NCBI RefSeq assembly: GCF_022968395.1
Contig: NZ_JALJQZ010000018.1
Location: 1-64,000 of the forward strand
From: Affinirhizobium lemnae
Lineage (GTDB): Bacteria; Pseudomonadota; Alphaproteobacteria; Rhizobiales; Rhizobiaceae
Length of the DNA: 64,000 bases
Direction of reading: 5' to 3'
The translations under genes and the position numbers were made by a program. Numbering within the stretch: the first letter of the stretch is position 1; every line of letters begins with the position of its first letter. Positions 18,537-27,094 of the stretch are shown here, piece by piece. The notes beneath the pieces are model-generated. The model worked only from the letters and a program-made list of their open reading frames with translations, was not told where the DNA came from and searched no databases.

Positions 18537-19781
18537 TCAGGCTGCGCGCTCTTCCCAGACCTTGACCAGTTCGACGATGGTTTCCACCGATGTTTCCATG
18601 TCCTGAACGCTGACCCATTCCAGCGGGGAGTGATAGGCATGCCCGCCGGTGAAGATGTTGGGGCAGGGAAGGCCCATGAACGAAAGGCGTGATCCGTCTG
18701 TTCCGCCGCGGATGCTGGCAAGCTTCGGCGTCAGACCGACCCGCTTTGTCGCCTCGACAAGGTTTTCAACCACATCCGGATACTGATCGAGAACGACCTT
18801 CATGTTTCGATATTGCTGCTTGACCGTAAAGGTAAAACTTGAGCCGGGATAGGACTTCAACACATCTTCAGCAATGGATCGAAGAAGCTCCTCTTTTTCC
18901 ACCAGCCCCGCCTCTTCGAAATCCCGAATGATGAAACTGATACGGGCACTTTCCATGGCGCCGGAAATGCCAACCGGGTGAATGAAGCCCTGTCGTCCTT
19001 CGGTGGTCTCAGGTGTCTGATCTTGCGGCAGATTGGCAACGATGCGGCTGGCGATCTTGATGGCGTTTTCCATCCGATCCTTTGCGGTACCGGGATGCAT
19101 CGCGACGCCGGTGATTTCAATCGTCACACCGTCGGCAGAGAAGGTTTCGTTTTCGATTTCGCCGACCGTCGAACCGTCCAGCGTATAGCCAAACTTGGCC
19201 CCCAGCTTCTTGAGATCCACCTTGTCGGCACCGCGCCCTATTTCCTCGTCGGTCGTGAACAGAATCTTGACTGCTCCGCGCGGGATTTCAGGATGCTGAA
19301 GCAAAAATTGGGCGGCCGTCACGATCTCGGCAATGCCTGCCTTGTCGTCGGCGCCGAGAAGCGTGGTGCCATCGGTCGTCACAATGTCATGGCCGATCTG
19401 GTTCTTGAGTTCCGGATGCTCGCTTACCTGAATGACCTGAGAAGTGTCACCCACCAAATGGATGTCTCCACCCTGATAGTTGCGCACGATCTGGGGCCTG
19501 ACGTTGGTGCCTGTAAAATCCGGCGCTGTATCCATATGGGAGCAGAAGCAGATAACGGGCACGTCTTTGCTGCTCGTCGCAGGGATGGTGGCGTAGACAT
19601 TGCCGTGCTCATCAAGGTGAGCGTCATCAAGTCCCAAATCTTTGAGTTCCCGCTCCAGCAGTCTTCCCAGGTTCTTCTGCTTCTCCGTCGAGGGCTGAGA
19701 ACTTGACCTTGCGTCCGATTGGGTATCGATCACGACGTAACGCAGGAAGCGATCGAGGACGGTATCGTGTGTGGCAGTCAT
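18537..19781 (-). CDS. pepT: Peptidase T (tripeptide aminopeptidase)
   Basis: This 414-residue M20 zinc metallopeptidase removes N-terminal residues from tripeptides in the cytoplasm. Metal and catalytic motifs are CSHMDTAPD, GADDKAG, TTDEEIGRG and GEIENETFSADG; the final His is in GGHAYHSPLEW. ATG19781 gives the conserved start TATHDTVLDRFLRY; the frame is open up to 19829 through a terminator hairpin, so the longer start is unlikely. Confidence 0.95.
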   Translation of the reverse strand: MTATHDTVLDRFLRYVVIDTQSDARSSSQPSTEKQKNLGRLLERELKDLGLDDAHLDEHGNVYATIPATSSKDVPVICFCSHMDTAPDFTGTNVRPQIVRNYQGGDIHLVGDTSQVIQVSEHPELKNQIGHDIVTTDGTTLLGADDKAGIAEIVTAAQFLLQHPEIPRGAVKILFTTDEEIGRGADKVDLKKLGAKFGYTLDGSTVGEIENETFSADGVTIEITGVAMHPGTAKDRMENAIKIASRIVANLPQDQTPETTEGRQGFIHPVGISGAMESARISFIIRDFEEAGLVEKEELLRSIAEDVLKSYPGSSFTFTVKQQYRNMKVVLDQYPDVVENLVEATKRVGLTPKLASIRGGTDGSRLSFMGLPCPNIFTGGHAYHSPLEWVSVQDMETSVETIVELVKVWEERAA

Positions 19782-19811
19782 GGCAGGGCATCCGATTCGA
19801 ATGTTCAGGAT

Positions 19812-19836
19812 AAAAAAGCACTTGCGCATGAGTGCT
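19812..19836 (-). terminator. second terminator-like hairpin downstream of terC
   Basis: On the minus strand AGCACT, an 8-nt loop and AGTGCT are followed by six T. It lies between terC and pepT, beyond the stronger hairpin at 19855-19885, and may insulate pepT from read-through. Confidence 0.6.
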
Positions 19837-19854
19837 CAAAAATCGGCTACCTGC

Positions 19855-19885
19855 AAACAAAAACCGCGCCGGTAAGGGCGCGGTT
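19855..19885 (-). terminator. Rho-independent terminator of terC
   Basis: AACCGCGCC and GGCGCGGTT form a perfect 9-bp stem with a 6-nt loop, followed on the minus strand by TTTTGTTTG, about 24 bp after the terC stop. Confidence 0.88.
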
Positions 19886-19908
19886 CGGAGTTTTGAGCGC
19901 ACCGGATG

Positions 19909-20898
19909 TCAGTGCTTTGCTTCGATTTCCGGCTTCGTGTTCCGTGTTGCCCAAAGAGAGCCCAGGATGCCCGCAGCCAGGATACCTATGGTGACCGTCA
20001 GCGAGACGACCGGCGGGATCTTGGCAAGGCCCAGCATATCCGCGAGGAAGATCTTGGAGCCAATGAAGATAAGGACGACCGACAGAGCATATTTCAGGTA
20101 TGCGAACCGGTGGATCAGCGCCGACAGTGCGAAGTAGAGGGCACGCAGGCCAAGGATCGCGAAGATATTGGACGTGTAGACAATGTACGGATCGGTGGTG
20201 ATCGCAAAGATTGCCGGGATGGAGTCGACTGCAAAAATAACGTCTGCCAGCTCAACCATCACAAGCGCAAGGAACAGCGGCGTGATGAAGGTCTTGAGCT
20301 TGCCCGTCGCAGGGTCGGTCTCGCGCACCAGAAACTTCTCGTTGCGTAGCCCGTCAGTGACTGGCAGTTTCTTGCGCAGGAACTTGAGAACCGGGTTCGA
20401 TGCGACATCATATTCCTGGTCAGCAGTCAAAAGCATCTTGATGCCCGTGATGATCAGGAAGGCCGCAAAGAGGTAAAGAACCCAGCTGTAGTTTTCGACA
20501 ATGGCTGAACCGGCGGCGATCATCACACCACGCAGTACGATAACGCCGAGGATACCCCAGAGAAGAACTCGATGCTGGTAGGCACGAGGAATAGAGAAAT
20601 AGCCAAATATCATCGCTATGACGAAGATATTATCCATGGCAAGGCTTTTTTCGACGACGAAGCCTGTCAAATATTCGAGACCTGCCTGTTCGCCACTCTG
20701 GAACCAGATCCAGCCGCCAAATGCGAGGCCCAGTGCGATGTAAAACGCCGAAAGTGCAAAACTTTCCTTGATGCCGATCTCACGGCTATCCTTGTGAAGA
20801 ACGCCCAGATCTAGGGCAAGTAGGACGAGAACGACTGCAACGAAGGTGAGCCACATCCAGAGAGGCTTGCCCAATAGATCGACAAAGAGAAATTCCAT
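19909..20898 (-). CDS. TerC/Alx-family membrane protein
   Basis: This 329-residue integral membrane protein has about nine hydrophobic segments. The TerC signatures EKSLAMDNIFVIAMIFGYF and MVELADVIFAVDSIPAIFA carry the conserved acidic residues in the membrane. Relatives such as Alx export manganese or other divalent metals, some in support of exported metalloproteins. A near-palindrome (21051-21068) lies in its upstream region. I looked for a manganese riboswitch upstream and found no convincing one. Confidence 0.92.
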   Translation of the reverse strand: MEFLFVDLLGKPLWMWLTFVAVVLVLLALDLGVLHKDSREIGIKESFALSAFYIALGLAFGGWIWFQSGEQAGLEYLTGFVVEKSLAMDNIFVIAMIFGYFSIPRAYQHRVLLWGILGVIVLRGVMIAAGSAIVENYSWVLYLFAAFLIITGIKMLLTADQEYDVASNPVLKFLRKKLPVTDGLRNEKFLVRETDPATGKLKTFITPLFLALVMVELADVIFAVDSIPAIFAITTDPYIVYTSNIFAILGLRALYFALSALIHRFAYLKYALSVVLIFIGSKIFLADMLGLAKIPPVVSLTVTIGILAAGILGSLWATRNTKPEIEAKH

Positions 20899-21323
20899 GA
20901 CGGTTTATCCGAAGCCGGATCAAGTTGACTCTCTAGCACCGACATCACGAGTCGATCCGGCAGTACACGTCAGAGGGGCCCGGTGCCACAGGCGAAAATG
21001 GTTTTGCTCACGCCGAGCTTCAAGGGCGGAACTCAAAAAATATCGACGCCCATTCACTTAAGTAAATGCTTCGCTTTATCTCGCGATCTCCTGACGATGT
21101 TGTTGAGATGACGAAGCGGTTGACAATTTCCTTGTTGACCCCTAAAGACCGCGCCAGCACAGGGCGGTAAAGCTCGGTGTATCTTTGACATGTCCCGTGG
21201 CTATCTCCGGACGCTCTGTGAGAAGCCTGTCAGAGCCATCGCAAGATGTTGCTCTTAGGAGGGCGTGTTTCCTCTGGTCCGGTCTGGCGACAGACCGGTC
21301 TGTTTACATTGGAAGGAAATACG
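20899..21323. other. divergent control region of terC and rpsD
   Basis: These 425 bp hold the promoters of both genes. CATTCACTT AAGTAAATG at 21051-21068 is an 18-bp palindrome with one mismatch. TTGACA at 21120-21125 with TAAAGA 17 bp later is a possible rpsD promoter. A perfect hairpin lies at 21279-21298. No gene is supported here. Confidence 0.5.
21279..21298 (+). promoter_or_regulatory. rpsD leader hairpin
   Basis: CCGGTCTG, GCGA, CAGACCGG is a perfect 8-bp stem closed by a GNRA tetraloop, 25 nt upstream of the rpsD start codon. Ribosomal protein S4 is a known translational autorepressor in other bacteria, so a leader structure here could be its site. That link is inference. Confidence 0.5.
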
Positions 21324-21941
21324 ATGAGCAAGCGCGCGTCGTCCAAGTACAAAATCGATCGCCGTATGGGCGAAAACATCTGGGGCCGTCCGAAGTCCCC
21401 AGTCAACCGTCGCGAATACGGTCCTGGCCAGCACGGTCAGCGCCGCAAGGGCAAGCTGTCCGACTTCGGTGTTCAGCTCCGCGCCAAGCAGAAGCTCAAG
21501 GGTTACTACGGTGACCTTCGCGAGAAGCAGTTCCGTTCGATCTACGACGAAGCCAACCGTCGCAAGGGCGATACCGGTGAAAACCTGATCGGCCTGCTCG
21601 AGTCGCGCCTTGATGCGATCGTTTACCGCGCAAAGTTCGTTCCGACCATCTGGGCCGCTCGTCAGTTCGTGAACCATGGTCACGTTACGGTCAACGGCGT
21701 TCGCGTCAACATCGGTTCCTACCGTTGCAAGGCCGGCGATGTTATCGAAGTTCGCCAGAAGTCCAAGCAGTTGGTTACGGTTCTTGAAGCCGTTCAGCTC
21801 GCAGAGCGTGACGTTCCGGACTACATCGAAGTTGATCACAACAAGATGGTTGCCACCTACGTTCGCGTTCCGACCCTGTCCGACGTTCCTTACGCCGTGA
21901 TCATGGAACCGAACCTGGTCGTCGAATTTTATTCGCGCTGA
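21324..21941 (+). CDS. rpsD: 30S ribosomal protein S4
   Basis: This 205-residue primary rRNA-binding protein nucleates 30S assembly. The N-terminal part ([20 protein letters not shown]) is of the alphaproteobacterial type. The S4 RNA-binding domain ([37 protein letters not shown]) sits in the middle. ATG21324 follows GGAAGGA at good spacing. A stand-alone rpsD outside the main ribosomal operons is normal in rhizobia. It is closed by two terminator hairpins. Confidence 0.97.
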   Translation: MSKRASSKYKIDRRMGENIWGRPKSPVNRREYGPGQHGQRRKGKLSDFGVQLRAKQKLKGYYGDLREKQFRSIYDEANRRKGDTGENLIGLLESRLDAIVYRAKFVPTIWAARQFVNHGHVTVNGVRVNIGSYRCKAGDVIEVRQKSKQLVTVLEAVQLAERDVPDYIEVDHNKMVATYVRVPTLSDVPYAVIMEPNLVVEFYSR

Positions 21942-21950
21942 TATCTATGA

Positions 21951-21977
21951 AAAAGGCGGCCAGGAGCCGCCTTTTTT
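21951..21977 (+). terminator. Rho-independent terminator of rpsD
   Basis: GGCGGC, CAGGA, GCCGCC is followed by six T, 13 bp after the rpsD stop. The AAAA before the stem gives a T run on the minus strand too, so it may also serve sthA. Confidence 0.9.
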
Positions 21978-21991
21978 GTCTGGCGAATTGG

Positions 21992-22019
21992 AGCCGCCCC
22001 GTTACGAGGCGGCTTTTTT
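21992..22019 (+). terminator. second hairpin overlapping the sthA stop
   Basis: AGCCGCC, a 9-nt loop and GGCGGCT are followed by six T on the plus strand. It repeats the stem sequence of the hairpin 30 bp earlier and contains the stop codon of sthA in its loop. Confidence 0.6.
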
Positions 22020-23498
22020 CTTGGGCTTCAGTGGCATGTCCTGCGGACTCACGGTGTTGCCGGTATCTGTCGGCTGGGCTGTCGCGACCGGCGCCTCCTT
22101 TGGCCCTTCTCCCATCCGGTTCCAGGCATCCAATCCCGCGATCTTGTAGGCCTCCGCGAGCGTTGGATAGTTGAATGTATTCTCGACGAAGTACTCGACG
22201 GTGCCTTTTAGATTGAGGACAGCCTGTCCGATGTGAACCAGTTCGGTCGCGCCTTCGCCAACGATGTGAACGCCCAGCAGGCGGCGTGTCTTCAGTGAGA
22301 AGATCATCTTCAGCATGCCGGTATCGAGGCCCATGATGTGACCGCGAGAGGTTTCCCGGAAATGGGCAATGCCGGTCTCATAGGGAATGCCGCGCTGAAG
22401 AACTTCTTCTTCTGAAAGCCCGCAGGTGGAAATTTCCGGCACCGCATAGATGCCATAGGGGAAATATTGCGGCGGTTCGCTGGCGGGTACGCCAACCGCG
22501 TGCCGCGCCGCGATGCGACCCTGCTCCATCGAGGTGGATGCAAGACTCGGAAAGCCGACGACATCACCCGCCGCGTAGATGTGAGGAACAGAAGTCTGGA
22601 ATGTTTCGGGGTCAACCTTCAGCCGACCTCTGTTATCGGCTTCCAGCCCGGCTGCGGCCAGGTTCAGCGTGTCCGTCGCTCCAACGCGCCCCGCTGCGAA
22701 GAGAACCATTTCCGCCTGGAGACTGCGACCGCTTTTCAGTGTGACGCGGCATTTTCCGCCATTCGGTTCGCGCTCGACCGATTCGACTGTTTGGCCGAAA
22801 ATGAGCTTCATGTTGCGGTCGCGCAGCTGGTAGGTAAAGTCTTCGACGATTTCCTTGTCGATGAAGTCCAGCATTGTCTCACGCGGCTCAACCACCGTGA
22901 CCTGCGTATCGAGAGCGCTGAAGATGGTCGCGTATTCGATACCAATAACGCCTGCACCAACGACAATCAGTGACCGCGGGACCCGCTTGATCTCCAGCAA
23001 TTCATCGCTGTCGAGGACAGCTTCGTCATCAAAGGGAATGTGAGGAGGGCGGTAGGGACGGGTGCCGACGGCGAGCAGAACCGATGCCGTCGTGACGCGA
23101 AGCATCTCGCCATCACTCTTGGCGATTTCAAGCGTGTGCGGATCGACGAACTGAGCCCGTCCACGCATCTGTTGAACCCTGTTCCGGGCAAACTGATGCT
23201 CGAGCACCTCAACTTCATGGTCGAGCGTTATCAGCAGGCGGCGGCGCAAGTCTTCCGCGCTGATTTCCTGTTTGACCCGATAGGCGCGACCGTAGAAGCC
23301 ACGCTCCCGCCAGCCGGTCAGATTCAGCGCCGTCTCGCGAAGCGTCTTGGAGGGGATCGTCCCAGTGTGCACCGACACGCCACCGACGCGCCGTCCCTGC
23401 TCGACAACAAGCACCCGCTTTTCCAGCTTGGCAGCCTGAATTGCAGCTCTTCTGCCTGCAGGTCCACTACCGATGACGACCAGATCGTATTGATACAT
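22002..23498 (-). CDS. sthA: Soluble NAD(P)+ transhydrogenase
   Basis: This 498-residue FAD protein interconverts NADPH and NADH in the cytoplasm. FAD motif VIGSGPAGRRAAIQAAKLEK is at the N-terminus. The redox cysteine pair of lipoamide-dehydrogenase relatives is absent: the region reads VGGVSVHTGTIPSKTLRE. That loss is typical of SthA. The NAD(P) motif GAGVIGIEYATIF and the FAD motif YAAGDVVG are present. The C-terminal 30 residues form a low-complexity lysine-rich tail. It is divergent from the FadR-type regulator. Confidence 0.93.
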   Translation of the reverse strand: MYQYDLVVIGSGPAGRRAAIQAAKLEKRVLVVEQGRRVGGVSVHTGTIPSKTLRETALNLTGWRERGFYGRAYRVKQEISAEDLRRRLLITLDHEVEVLEHQFARNRVQQMRGRAQFVDPHTLEIAKSDGEMLRVTTASVLLAVGTRPYRPPHIPFDDEAVLDSDELLEIKRVPRSLIVVGAGVIGIEYATIFSALDTQVTVVEPRETMLDFIDKEIVEDFTYQLRDRNMKLIFGQTVESVEREPNGGKCRVTLKSGRSLQAEMVLFAAGRVGATDTLNLAAAGLEADNRGRLKVDPETFQTSVPHIYAAGDVVGFPSLASTSMEQGRIAARHAVGVPASEPPQYFPYGIYAVPEISTCGLSEEEVLQRGIPYETGIAHFRETSRGHIMGLDTGMLKMIFSLKTRRLLGVHIVGEGATELVHIGQAVLNLKGTVEYFVENTFNYPTLAEAYKIAGLDAWNRMGEGPKEAPVATAQPTDTGNTVSPQDMPLKPKKKAAS

Positions 23499-23645
23499 GA
23501 TGAGCCTCGTTGCGTGTTACGGTCTCTATTGCACCGCAACATCTGTATTACGTCAAATATAACCTGCAATTCTAACCAATTCCTGACGCGCTTGGTTTCC
23601 GACAAGTCAGTGGGAGCCGCGAGCGGAGCGGCTTCGCACAAACAA

Positions 23646-23658
23646 TGTGCATTGCACA
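23646..23658. promoter_or_regulatory. short palindrome in the sthA/regulator intergenic region
   Basis: TGTGCA, T, TGCACA is a perfect inverted repeat with one central base. It lies upstream of both divergent genes. I cannot name a protein that binds it. Confidence 0.35.
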
Positions 23659-23706
23659 AACTTGTTCATATTTTAGCTTGACACAATAAAGACATGATAC
23701 CACAAA

Positions 23707-23730
23707 TGAACCAATCCAAGAATTGGTTCA
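23707..23730. promoter_or_regulatory. FadR/GntR-type operator
   Basis: TGAACCAAT, CCAAGA, ATTGGTTCA is a perfect inverted repeat with 9-bp arms, ending four bases before the regulator ATG at 23735. Binding would block translation or transcription start, implying autoregulation. GAACCAA recurs twice at 24502-24519 in front of the transporter operon. Confidence 0.72.
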
Positions 23731-23734
23731 CACA

Positions 23735-24466
23735 ATGGTCCAGAACATCCCGCCGCCAGACAATGCAAATTACGCGCTCGAAAAGCTGCGTGAACTGTTG
23801 CGTGACGGGAAGGTGGCCGCCGATGGGAAGCTGCCAACCGAACGCAATCTTTCGGAAATGCTGGGTGTCGGAAGACGGGCAATTCGTCGGGCACTGGAGG
23901 TTCTGGAGGCTGAAGGCGAGGTTTGGCGCAGGCAGGGATCGGGCACTTTTGTTGGTCAAAGGCCCGGCAACTGGTCCGGAAATGTTGATACCATTGTTGC
24001 GGGAACGGACTTCATGGAGATTATGGAGGTTCGCCTACGGATAGAGCCGCAACTGGCTCAACTGGCGGCCATGCGCGCGAAACCTGCAGAATTGGTTCGC
24101 ATGCGTGAGTTGGCTCGAAAGATTCGCGAGAGCGAAGACGCGGACGCCCGCGAGCTCTGGGATGGCGCTTTGCATCGCCAGATTGCTCAAAGTGCCCGCA
24201 ACCAGCTGTTTCTGACCATTTTTGATGTGATGAACCACGTCCGTCAGGACGAAGCCTGGCAGACCATTCGAGAACGCGCCCGGTCCGGCACGGCAATCAC
24301 CATGGCCTATGCGCAGCATGAAGACATCATCGAGGCGATTGCAGCGCGCGATCCTGCGCGCGCGGGAGAAACAATGCGTCAGCATCTGTTGATGCTGCAA
24401 GAGCGCCTAATCCGCGAAACCTCGCTTGACCATGAGCCTGCTGACTTGGGCCAGCAGGCTTCCTGA
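23735..24466 (+). CDS. FadR-subfamily GntR transcriptional regulator
   Basis: This 243-residue regulator has an N-terminal winged HTH (ALEKLRELLRDGKV, LPTERNLSEMLGVGRRAIRR, GTFVGQRPG) and a C-terminal FCD ligand-binding domain (LRIEPQLAQLAAMRA, LHRQIAQSARNQLFL, EAIAARDPARAGETMRQHL). The frame opens at a TTG at 23723, but that codon lies in the operator; ATG23735 is the sensible start. Conserved Asp/His residues of the FCD domain suggest a carboxylate ligand bound through metal. It is very likely the repressor of the peptide-import operon that follows. Confidence 0.9.
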   Translation: MVQNIPPPDNANYALEKLRELLRDGKVAADGKLPTERNLSEMLGVGRRAIRRALEVLEAEGEVWRRQGSGTFVGQRPGNWSGNVDTIVAGTDFMEIMEVRLRIEPQLAQLAAMRAKPAELVRMRELARKIRESEDADARELWDGALHRQIAQSARNQLFLTIFDVMNHVRQDEAWQTIRERARSGTAITMAYAQHEDIIEAIAARDPARAGETMRQHLLMLQERLIRETSLDHEPADLGQQAS

Positions 24467-24501
24467 GACATTCGAACCGGCGGCAACAAGCCGGAAGATC
24501 C

Positions 24502-24519
24502 GAACCAATTGAACCAACC
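24502..24519 (+). promoter_or_regulatory. operator-like GAACCAA repeats before the import operon
   Basis: GAACCAATTGAACCAACC carries two direct GAACCAA copies 9 bp apart, matching the half site of the palindrome in front of the FadR-type gene. It ends 18 bp before the binding-protein start codon. Confidence 0.6.
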
Positions 24520-24537
24520 GATCAGAGGAGAATGATC

Positions 24538-26049
24538 ATGAACCAGATCTTGCGCCTGACGACCGCTCTGGCCTTCGGCGTCTTGACTGCGCTGCCGGCC
24601 GCTGCCGTCGAACTGAAAATCGGTTTGCAGGACGATGCGGATGTGCTCGACCCGGCACAGTCGCGAAGCTTTGTCGGCCGTATCGTCTATACTGCCATGT
24701 GCGACAAGCTGGTTGACGTCTCTCCGGACCTGAAGATCATTCCGCAGCTGGCAACCGATTGGGCCTGGTCAGAAGGCGGCAAGGTGCTGACCATGAAACT
24801 GCGTGAAGGCGTGAAATTTCATGACGACACCCCGCTGGATGCGGCGGCCGTCGTGACCACGATCGAACGCAATCTGACGATGGCGGAATCGCGCCGCAAG
24901 AGCGAGCTTGCTTCTGTCGAGAAAGTTGAGGCCGCAGGTCCGCTCGAAGTCAAGTTCACGCTGAAGCAGCCGGATGCGACGCTTCTGGCGCAGTTGTCCG
25001 ACCGCGCAGGCATGATTGTCTCGCCGAAGGCTGCGAAGGAATTGGGCGCCAATTTTGGGTCCAAGCCGGTCTGCGCCGGACCTTTCAAATTCGTGGAGCG
25101 TGTGCAGCAGGATCGCATCGTTCTGGAGAAGTTCAAGGACTACTGGAACAAGGACAATGTCTTCATCGACAAGGTGACCTACACGCCCATTCCGGATTCC
25201 ACGGTGCGGCTGGCCAATCTACAGTCCGGCGATCTGGATTTCATCGAGCGGTTGGCGCCCACGGATGCGGCTGCCGTCAAGGGTGATTCCAAGCTCACCT
25301 ATGCGGATGTCGTCAACATCGGCAACATGTCGATCTACGTGAACGTTGGGAATGGCGCGCGTGCCAACAACCCGATGGGCAAGGACAAGCGCCTGCGTCA
25401 GGCGTTTTCGCTGGCCATGGATCGTGAAGCGCTGATGCAGATTGTATTCGAAGGCACGGCTGTTGCGGGCAACCAGCCGTTCCCACCAAGCAGCGCCTGG
25501 TTCAACAAGGCCGTTCCTGTTCCGCAGCGCGACGTTGCAAAGGCAAAGGCCTTGATCAAGGAAGCAGGCTTCGACCGTGTACCCGTCGAGATCCAGATCC
25601 CGAACAATCCGGTCGTTCAGCAGACGATGCAGATCATCCAGTCCATGGTGGCGGAAGCCGGGTTTGACGTGACCTTGAAGTCGACCGAATTCGCCACGCT
25701 GCTGGATGAACAGACGCGGGGCAACTACCAGCTCAGCCGTTCCGACTGGTCGGGCCGCGTCGATCCGGATGGCAACATCCACCAGTTCGTCACCTGCAAG
25801 GGTGGCCTTAACGACACGAAGTACTGCAATGCGGAAGTCGACAAGTTGTTGAACGAAGCGCGTGCCTCTACCGACGAGAAGGTACGCAAGCAGAAGTATG
25901 ATGCTGCAGCTGTCATCCTGAACGACGAGCAGCCAATGATCTACCTCGGTCACCAGTCCTGGATCTGGGCCATGAAGAAGAATGTTACCGGTTTCACCCC
26001 CTCGCCGGATGGCATGATTCGTCTTATTGGCCTGAAGAAGGGCAGCTGA
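24538..26049 (+). CDS. ABC importer periplasmic binding protein (family 5, peptide type)
   Basis: This 503-residue exported protein has signal peptide LRLTTALAFGVLTALPAAA. The family 5 fold is marked by VELKIGLQDDADVLDPAQS, LRQAFSLAMDREAL and the late CNAEVDKLLNEA. ATG24538 has AGGAG at good spacing; ATG24532 is too close to it. It is the first gene of a six-gene operon (binding protein, two permeases, gamma-glutamyltransferase, DUF1028, double ATPase). Given those partners, glutathione or gamma-glutamyl peptides are likely ligands. Confidence 0.9.
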   Translation: MNQILRLTTALAFGVLTALPAAAVELKIGLQDDADVLDPAQSRSFVGRIVYTAMCDKLVDVSPDLKIIPQLATDWAWSEGGKVLTMKLREGVKFHDDTPLDAAAVVTTIERNLTMAESRRKSELASVEKVEAAGPLEVKFTLKQPDATLLAQLSDRAGMIVSPKAAKELGANFGSKPVCAGPFKFVERVQQDRIVLEKFKDYWNKDNVFIDKVTYTPIPDSTVRLANLQSGDLDFIERLAPTDAAAVKGDSKLTYADVVNIGNMSIYVNVGNGARANNPMGKDKRLRQAFSLAMDREALMQIVFEGTAVAGNQPFPPSSAWFNKAVPVPQRDVAKAKALIKEAGFDRVPVEIQIPNNPVVQQTMQIIQSMVAEAGFDVTLKSTEFATLLDEQTRGNYQLSRSDWSGRVDPDGNIHQFVTCKGGLNDTKYCNAEVDKLLNEARASTDEKVRKQKYDAAAVILNDEQPMIYLGHQSWIWAMKKNVTGFTPSPDGMIRLIGLKKGS

Positions 26050-26057
26050 GGTAAGCA

Positions 26058-26092
26058 GGCGCCGCGGAGTTCAGCCTGCGGCGCCACTTTTC
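26058..26092 (+). terminator. intra-operon hairpin after the binding-protein gene
   Basis: GGCGCCGC and GCGGCGCC form a perfect 8-bp stem with a 12-nt loop, followed by a short ACTTTTC. An alternative pairing GCAGGC with GCCTGC overlaps it. Such hairpins often lower expression of the permeases relative to the binding protein. Confidence 0.6.
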
Positions 26093-26146
26093 AATCCGCG
26101 TGGTTGTGCCTTCGGCCAGCCATCGAGCCCCATAGGGATGGTGCAA

Positions 26147-27094
26147 ATGCCCGTCTATATTGGAAAGCGTCTGCTGGTCGCCATCCCGACCTTGCTGATC
26201 ATCTCCATTTTTGTTTTCTCGCTTCAAAAGCTGCTTCCCGGTGATCCCATCATGGCCATGGCCGGTGAGGAGCGTGATCCAGCGGTGCTTGAGCAGCTTC
26301 GGGAGAAGTATCACCTCAACGACCCGATCCCCCTGCAATATGTTCGCTGGCTCGGTGGCGTTGCCCAGGGTGATCTCGGCGTTTCGCTGCGCACCAACCA
26401 GCCGGTCCTGGAACTGATTGGGCAGAAGCTGCCCGTCACGATCCAGCTCGCCATCATGTCGATGTTCTTCGCCGTCATCATCGGCGTGCCGATGGGCATA
26501 TTGGCTGCGGTGAAGAAGAATACGATTCTCGATTACATCGCCAATCTAGTGGCCCTGTCGGGGTTGTCCGTTCCCAACTTCTGGCTGGGCATCATGTTGA
26601 TCCTGCTGATTTCGGTCAACCTCGGCTGGCTTCCAGCCTCCGGGTTCGAATCCATTTTCGTGGATCCGGTGCGATCGATCCAGACGATGCTGATGCCATC
26701 CTTCGTGCTTGGGACCGGGCTCGCGGCGACGCTGATGCGCCATACCCGTTCCGCAATGCTGGGTGTTTTGTCGTCTGATTACATTCGTACTGCCCGTGCC
26801 AAAGGCCTTTCGCCACGCGAAGTGATCCTGTCCCACAGCTTCCGCAATGCTTTGCTTCCGGTTGTCACGCTGAGCGCACTGCTTTTCGGTGAACTGCTGG
26901 CCGGAGCTGTTTTGACGGAGCAGATTTTCACGGTTCCGGGATTTGGAAAGCTGATTGTCGATGCCGTCTTCAACCGGGACTACGCTGTTGTGCAGGGCGT
27001 CGTCATGTGCACGGCTGTGGGTTTCATCGTCATGAATCTCGCCGCTGACATCCTCTACGTGCTGCTGAATCCAAGACTGAGGGCAACGCTATGA
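26147..27094 (+). CDS. ABC importer permease (DppB/GsiC type)
   Basis: This 315-residue inner-membrane subunit has about six transmembrane helices. The N-terminal PVYIGKRLLVAIPTLLIISI and LLPGDPIMAMAGE are typical of DppB-like proteins. The coupling loop is IRTARAKGLSPREVILSHSF. ATG26147 is preferred because AGGG precedes it; ATG26138 is in frame just upstream. It overlaps the next permease gene by 4 bp. Confidence 0.92.
   Translation: MPVYIGKRLLVAIPTLLIISIFVFSLQKLLPGDPIMAMAGEERDPAVLEQLREKYHLNDPIPLQYVRWLGGVAQGDLGVSLRTNQPVLELIGQKLPVTIQLAIMSMFFAVIIGVPMGILAAVKKNTILDYIANLVALSGLSVPNFWLGIMLILLISVNLGWLPASGFESIFVDPVRSIQTMLMPSFVLGTGLAATLMRHTRSAMLGVLSSDYIRTARAKGLSPREVILSHSFRNALLPVVTLSALLFGELLAGAVLTEQIFTVPGFGKLIVDAVFNRDYAVVQGVVMCTAVGFIVMNLAADILYVLLNPRLRATL

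Noticed and set aside
20899-21050. Manganese (yybP-ykoY) riboswitch upstream of terC
   Set aside because: The conserved core sequences could not be found in the minus-strand leader.
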